Below, piece by piece: positions 5,092 to 6,260 of a stretch of DNA of 6,260 nucleotides (positions are counted from its first letter, which is position 1; every line of letters begins with the position of its first letter). Both the position numbers and the translations under genes were made by a program. Below the pieces are notes generated by a model. The model was not told the DNA's origin. It saw only the letters and a list, made by a program, of their open reading frames with translations, and did not search any database. The stretch is from an uncultured Oscillospiraceae bacterium (GTDB lineage: Bacteria; Bacillota; Clostridia; Oscillospirales; Oscillospiraceae). Where the stretch lies: positions 1-6,260 of the forward strand of contig CAJTYO010000100.1 in assembly GCA_910584045.1 (NCBI GenBank), in the 5' to 3' direction.

Positions 5092-6260
5092 ATGGCACTG
5101 AAAGGTCTTGACATTTTTAAGCTCACCCCTAAAACCAACTGCAAGGACTGCGGCAACCCCACCTGTATGGCCTTCGCCATGAAGGTGGCCTCCGGCGCTC
5201 TCCCCATCGAGAAGTGCCCCCATATGTCCGCCGAGGCCCTGTCCACCCTGTCCGAGGCCACCGCGCCCCCGATGAAGAGCTATAAGGTGGGCGACCTGGC
5301 CCTGGGCGGTGAGACCGTGCTGAGCCGTCATGAGAAGACCCTGGTCAGCAAGACCCTGTACGCTGTGCAGGTCTGTGACTGCATGGACGAGGCCAAGCAG
5401 GACGAGGTCCTCAAGAATATCCCCGCCGTGGATTACGAGCGCATCAGCGAGCGGATGTACGTGGAGATGGTCTATGTCCGCCACAGCGCCGACAAGGCCC
5501 CCGCCGACTTCGCCGCCCTGGTCGCCAAGGCCAAAGCGCTGGGCCGTCCCCTGGTCCTTAGCTGCACTGACGTGGAGGCCATGAAGGCCGGCGTCGAGGC
5601 CGCCGCAGGCTGCGACATCATTGTGAACGGCGCCACCCCCGACAACTACGCCGATATGAGCGCCGTCGCCACCGGGGCCAAGGCCCTGCTGGGCGTCCGC
5701 GCCGACAGTCTGGATGCCCTCCATGACGTGGTGGAGAAGCTGGAGGCCGCCGGGAACAAGAACCTGATTCTGGAAGTCAGCACCGCCTCTGTGAAGGAGG
5801 CCTATGCCGACACCGTTCAGATCCGCCGGGCCGCCCTGAAGGATGGCGACCGTACCTTTGGGTATCCTTCCATCGTCAACGTGGCCGCCCTGTCCGAGGG
5901 CGACGCACACCTGGAGGCCGGACTGCTGAGCCTGTTCACCTGCAAGTACGGCTCCATCGTGGTCTGCTCCGAGATGACCTACGCCAAGGCCCTGCCCCTG
6001 TACGGCCTGCGTCAGAACATCTTCACCGATCCCCAGAAGCCTATGAAGGTCACCCCGGGCATCTATCCCATCAACGGCGCGGACGAGAACAGTCCCTGCT
6101 GCCTGACGGTGGATTTCGCCCTGACCTACTTCCTGGTGTCCGGCGAGATCGAGCGCAGCAAGATGCCCGTGAACCTGCTGATCACCGACGCGTCCGGCAT
6201 GTCCGTACTGACCGCCTGGGCCGCCGGCAAGTTCTCCAGCTCCTCCATCAAGAAGTTCTT
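5092..6260 (+). CDS. acsC: Corrinoid iron-sulfur protein large subunit (CODH/ACS gamma), 3' end missing
   Basis: AcsC is the large subunit of the corrinoid iron-sulfur protein: it binds the [4Fe-4S] cluster that re-activates cobalt, and the corrinoid itself. The first 389 codons are visible; relatives are about 440-450 residues, so about 50-60 are off the edge. Cysteines C17, C20, C25 and C42 form the CX2CX4CX16C cluster motif (NCKDCGNPTC...KCP). A TIM-barrel region follows, with LVLSCTD, CDIIVNGATPDN, LILEVST and GYPSIVNVAA. The segment at 365-381 (TDASGMSVLTAWAAGKF) begins the C-terminal corrinoid-binding part. GGAGG (5078-5082) directly follows the acsD stop and lies 9 bases before the ATG. 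An additional CDC (C95, C97) lies outside the cluster motif. Confidence 0.95.
   Translation, partial: MALKGLDIFKLTPKTNCKDCGNPTCMAFAMKVASGALPIEKCPHMSAEALSTLSEATAPPMKSYKVGDLALGGETVLSRHEKTLVSKTLYAVQVCDCMDEAKQDEVLKNIPAVDYERISERMYVEMVYVRHSADKAPADFAALVAKAKALGRPLVLSCTDVEAMKAGVEAAAGCDIIVNGATPDNYADMSAVATGAKALLGVRADSLDALHDVVEKLEAAGNKNLILEVSTASVKEAYADTVQIRRAALKDGDRTFGYPSIVNVAALSEGDAHLEAGLLSLFTCKYGSIVVCSEMTYAKALPLYGLRQNIFTDPQKPMKVTPGIYPINGADENSPCCLTVDFALTYFLVSGEIERSKMPVNLLITDASGMSVLTAWAAGKFSSSSIKKF

Noticed and set aside
4133..5098. A 321-codon minus-strand frame opposite acsD
   Set aside because: It is an antisense shadow of a complete, recognisable gene, with Gly/His/Leu-rich low-complexity product. 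The same applies to 2852-3826 and 5041-5910.

Overview
The window shows one end of a Wood-Ljungdahl (reductive acetyl-CoA) gene cluster from a GC-rich anaerobic bacterium. The methyl-branch enzyme MetF, the nickel-insertion ATPase CooC and both subunits of the corrinoid iron-sulfur protein (AcsD, AcsC) lie in one direction, preceded by three small genes, two of which look like nickel-handling proteins. Strong Shine-Dalgarno sequences, GC-rich third codon positions and the gene content point to a GC-rich member of the Clostridia (Oscillospiraceae-like). That placement is an inference, not a read-out.

Layout. At 1-767, on the minus strand, is the N-terminal part of a CstA/BtsT-family peptide or pyruvate transporter, cut by the window edge. 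At 768-1037 is a divergent promoter region with one very good sigma-70-type promoter for each direction. At 1038-1820 are three small genes: a His-rich CooJ-like protein, a CooT-like nickel-binding protein and a 73-residue protein I do not recognise. At 1821-1926 is a short leader that folds on paper into a pseudoknotted, riboswitch-like RNA ending just before the metF ribosome binding site. At 1927-2880 is metF, followed by a perfect 14-bp hairpin, then cooC (2975-3745). At 3746-4138 is a 393-base gap without a credible gene, packed with hairpins and an imperfect tandem repeat. At 4139-5077 is acsD, and from 5092 to the edge is acsC, missing roughly its last 50-60 residues.

How they fit together. 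MetF reduces methylene-tetrahydrofolate to methyl-tetrahydrofolate. The methyl group then passes (via a methyltransferase not in the window) to the cobalt of the AcsC/AcsD corrinoid protein, which delivers it to acetyl-CoA synthase. CooC, CooT and the His-rich protein would supply nickel to CO dehydrogenase and acetyl-CoA synthase. The catalytic CODH/ACS subunits, the methyltransferase acsE and any metV are not in this window and may lie beyond 6260.

The most interesting unexplained items are the metF leader RNA, the structured cooC-acsD gap and the unrecognised 73-residue gene placed with the nickel chaperones.
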